A stretch of DNA of 11,858 bases. It comes from GCA-003244245 sp035997545 (lineage in GTDB: Bacteria > Actinomycetota > Actinomycetes > Mycobacteriales > Pseudonocardiaceae). Location: NCBI GenBank assembly GCA_035997545.1, contig DASYIL010000235.1:1-11858 (forward strand), given 5' to 3'. Of the stretch, positions 11,685 to 11,858 are shown piece by piece; position 1 is the stretch's first letter, and each line of letters begins with the position of its first letter. The translations under genes were made by a program, and so were the position numbers. The notes beneath the pieces are model-generated. The model saw nothing but the letters and a program-made list of their open reading frames with translations, was not told the origin of the DNA and did no database searches.

Positions 11685-11858
11685 GGCACTGTTGCATTAA
11701 GCGATCGACCCACCGGAGGTGGTCCACCTACTCGTTCAGAAGCCACGCAGCAGGCCTTCGAATGTCCGGTTTATTACGGTTCTCTAAGGCGCCTGAGGGG
11801 CCTGCATCCCCACTTTGGTACATGGCGAGGACGCCCTTCGCCTTAATGCAACAGTGCC
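11685..11858 (-). mobile_element. IS6-type MITE, copy 2 (inverted)
   Basis: 174 bp, the reverse complement of copy 1 except for one A missing in an A-run, with the same 17-bp terminal repeats. Its last base is the last base of the window. This suggests that the sequence was cut, or an assembly stopped, at a repeated element. With copy 1 it encloses 7894-11684 as an inverted-repeat-bounded segment. Confidence 0.9.

Noticed and set aside
7719..11858. Classical composite transposon with the SIS genes as cargo
   Set aside because: The outer flanks do not show a direct 8-bp duplication around the whole unit; the duplication is inverted and on the inside of copy 2, which fits inversion rather than unit transposition.

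Overview
The window is GC-rich with actinobacterial codon use, GTG starts and Pro/Thr-rich secreted-protein linkers. It looks like a decaying accessory region of an actinomycete, perhaps in the Mycobacteriales/Pseudonocardiales range (inference from protein style only). It mixes a few intact genes with many broken ones. I read fragments of at least four tyrosine recombinases, an IS6-family transposase, an ISAs1-type transposase, possibly an IS3 orfA, an hsp20, an SH3-domain protein, an OmpR-type winged-helix protein and a CtaG-type membrane protein. Most are split by single-base indels or C-to-T stop codons.

Layout. 1-500: the end of a beta-helix protein, then a 26-bp perfect palindrome and an inverted repeat. 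504-2250: a collapsed set of two or three tandem tyrosine recombinases, probably a relic of a recombinase-in-trio (RIT) element. 2427-4267: an N-terminally truncated CtaG-like protein and an intact membrane protein whose C-terminus resembles a two-helix channel pore. 4393-5455: SH3 and unknown gene relics, then an IS6 transposase remnant that still has a degenerate right terminal repeat. 5326-6810 (minus): a lytic transglycosylase whose C-terminal Pro/Thr/Ser linker is thrown out of frame at a run of seven C. 6841-7615: winged-helix and integrase pseudogenes.

7711-11858 is the most informative part. Two nearly identical 174/175-bp elements (7719-7893 and 11685-11858) lie in inverted orientation and end in 17-bp IS6-type terminal repeats. 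The 8 bases outside the first copy (ACCCAAAC) are the exact reverse complement of the 8 bases inside the second (GTTTGGGT). That is the footprint of intramolecular replicative transposition with inversion, so the 3.8 kb between them has probably been flipped. The flip separated a truncated integrase from a tRNA 3'-half (attachment-site-like) and cut a small membrane protein.

The cargo of the inverted segment is mostly intact. A helix-turn-helix regulator with SufR-like cysteines and a downstream membrane protein diverge, across an AT-rich palindrome, from two tandem SIS-domain (GmhA-like) genes joined by a 14-codon micro-ORF. The two SIS proteins have lost complementary sets of active-site residues. 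One keeps the catalytic Glu and His positions but lacks the phosphate-binding Ser/Thr; the other has the reverse. This suggests an obligate heteromeric enzyme with composite active sites. This pair, and the IS6-type inversion scar, are the most novel-looking features of the window.
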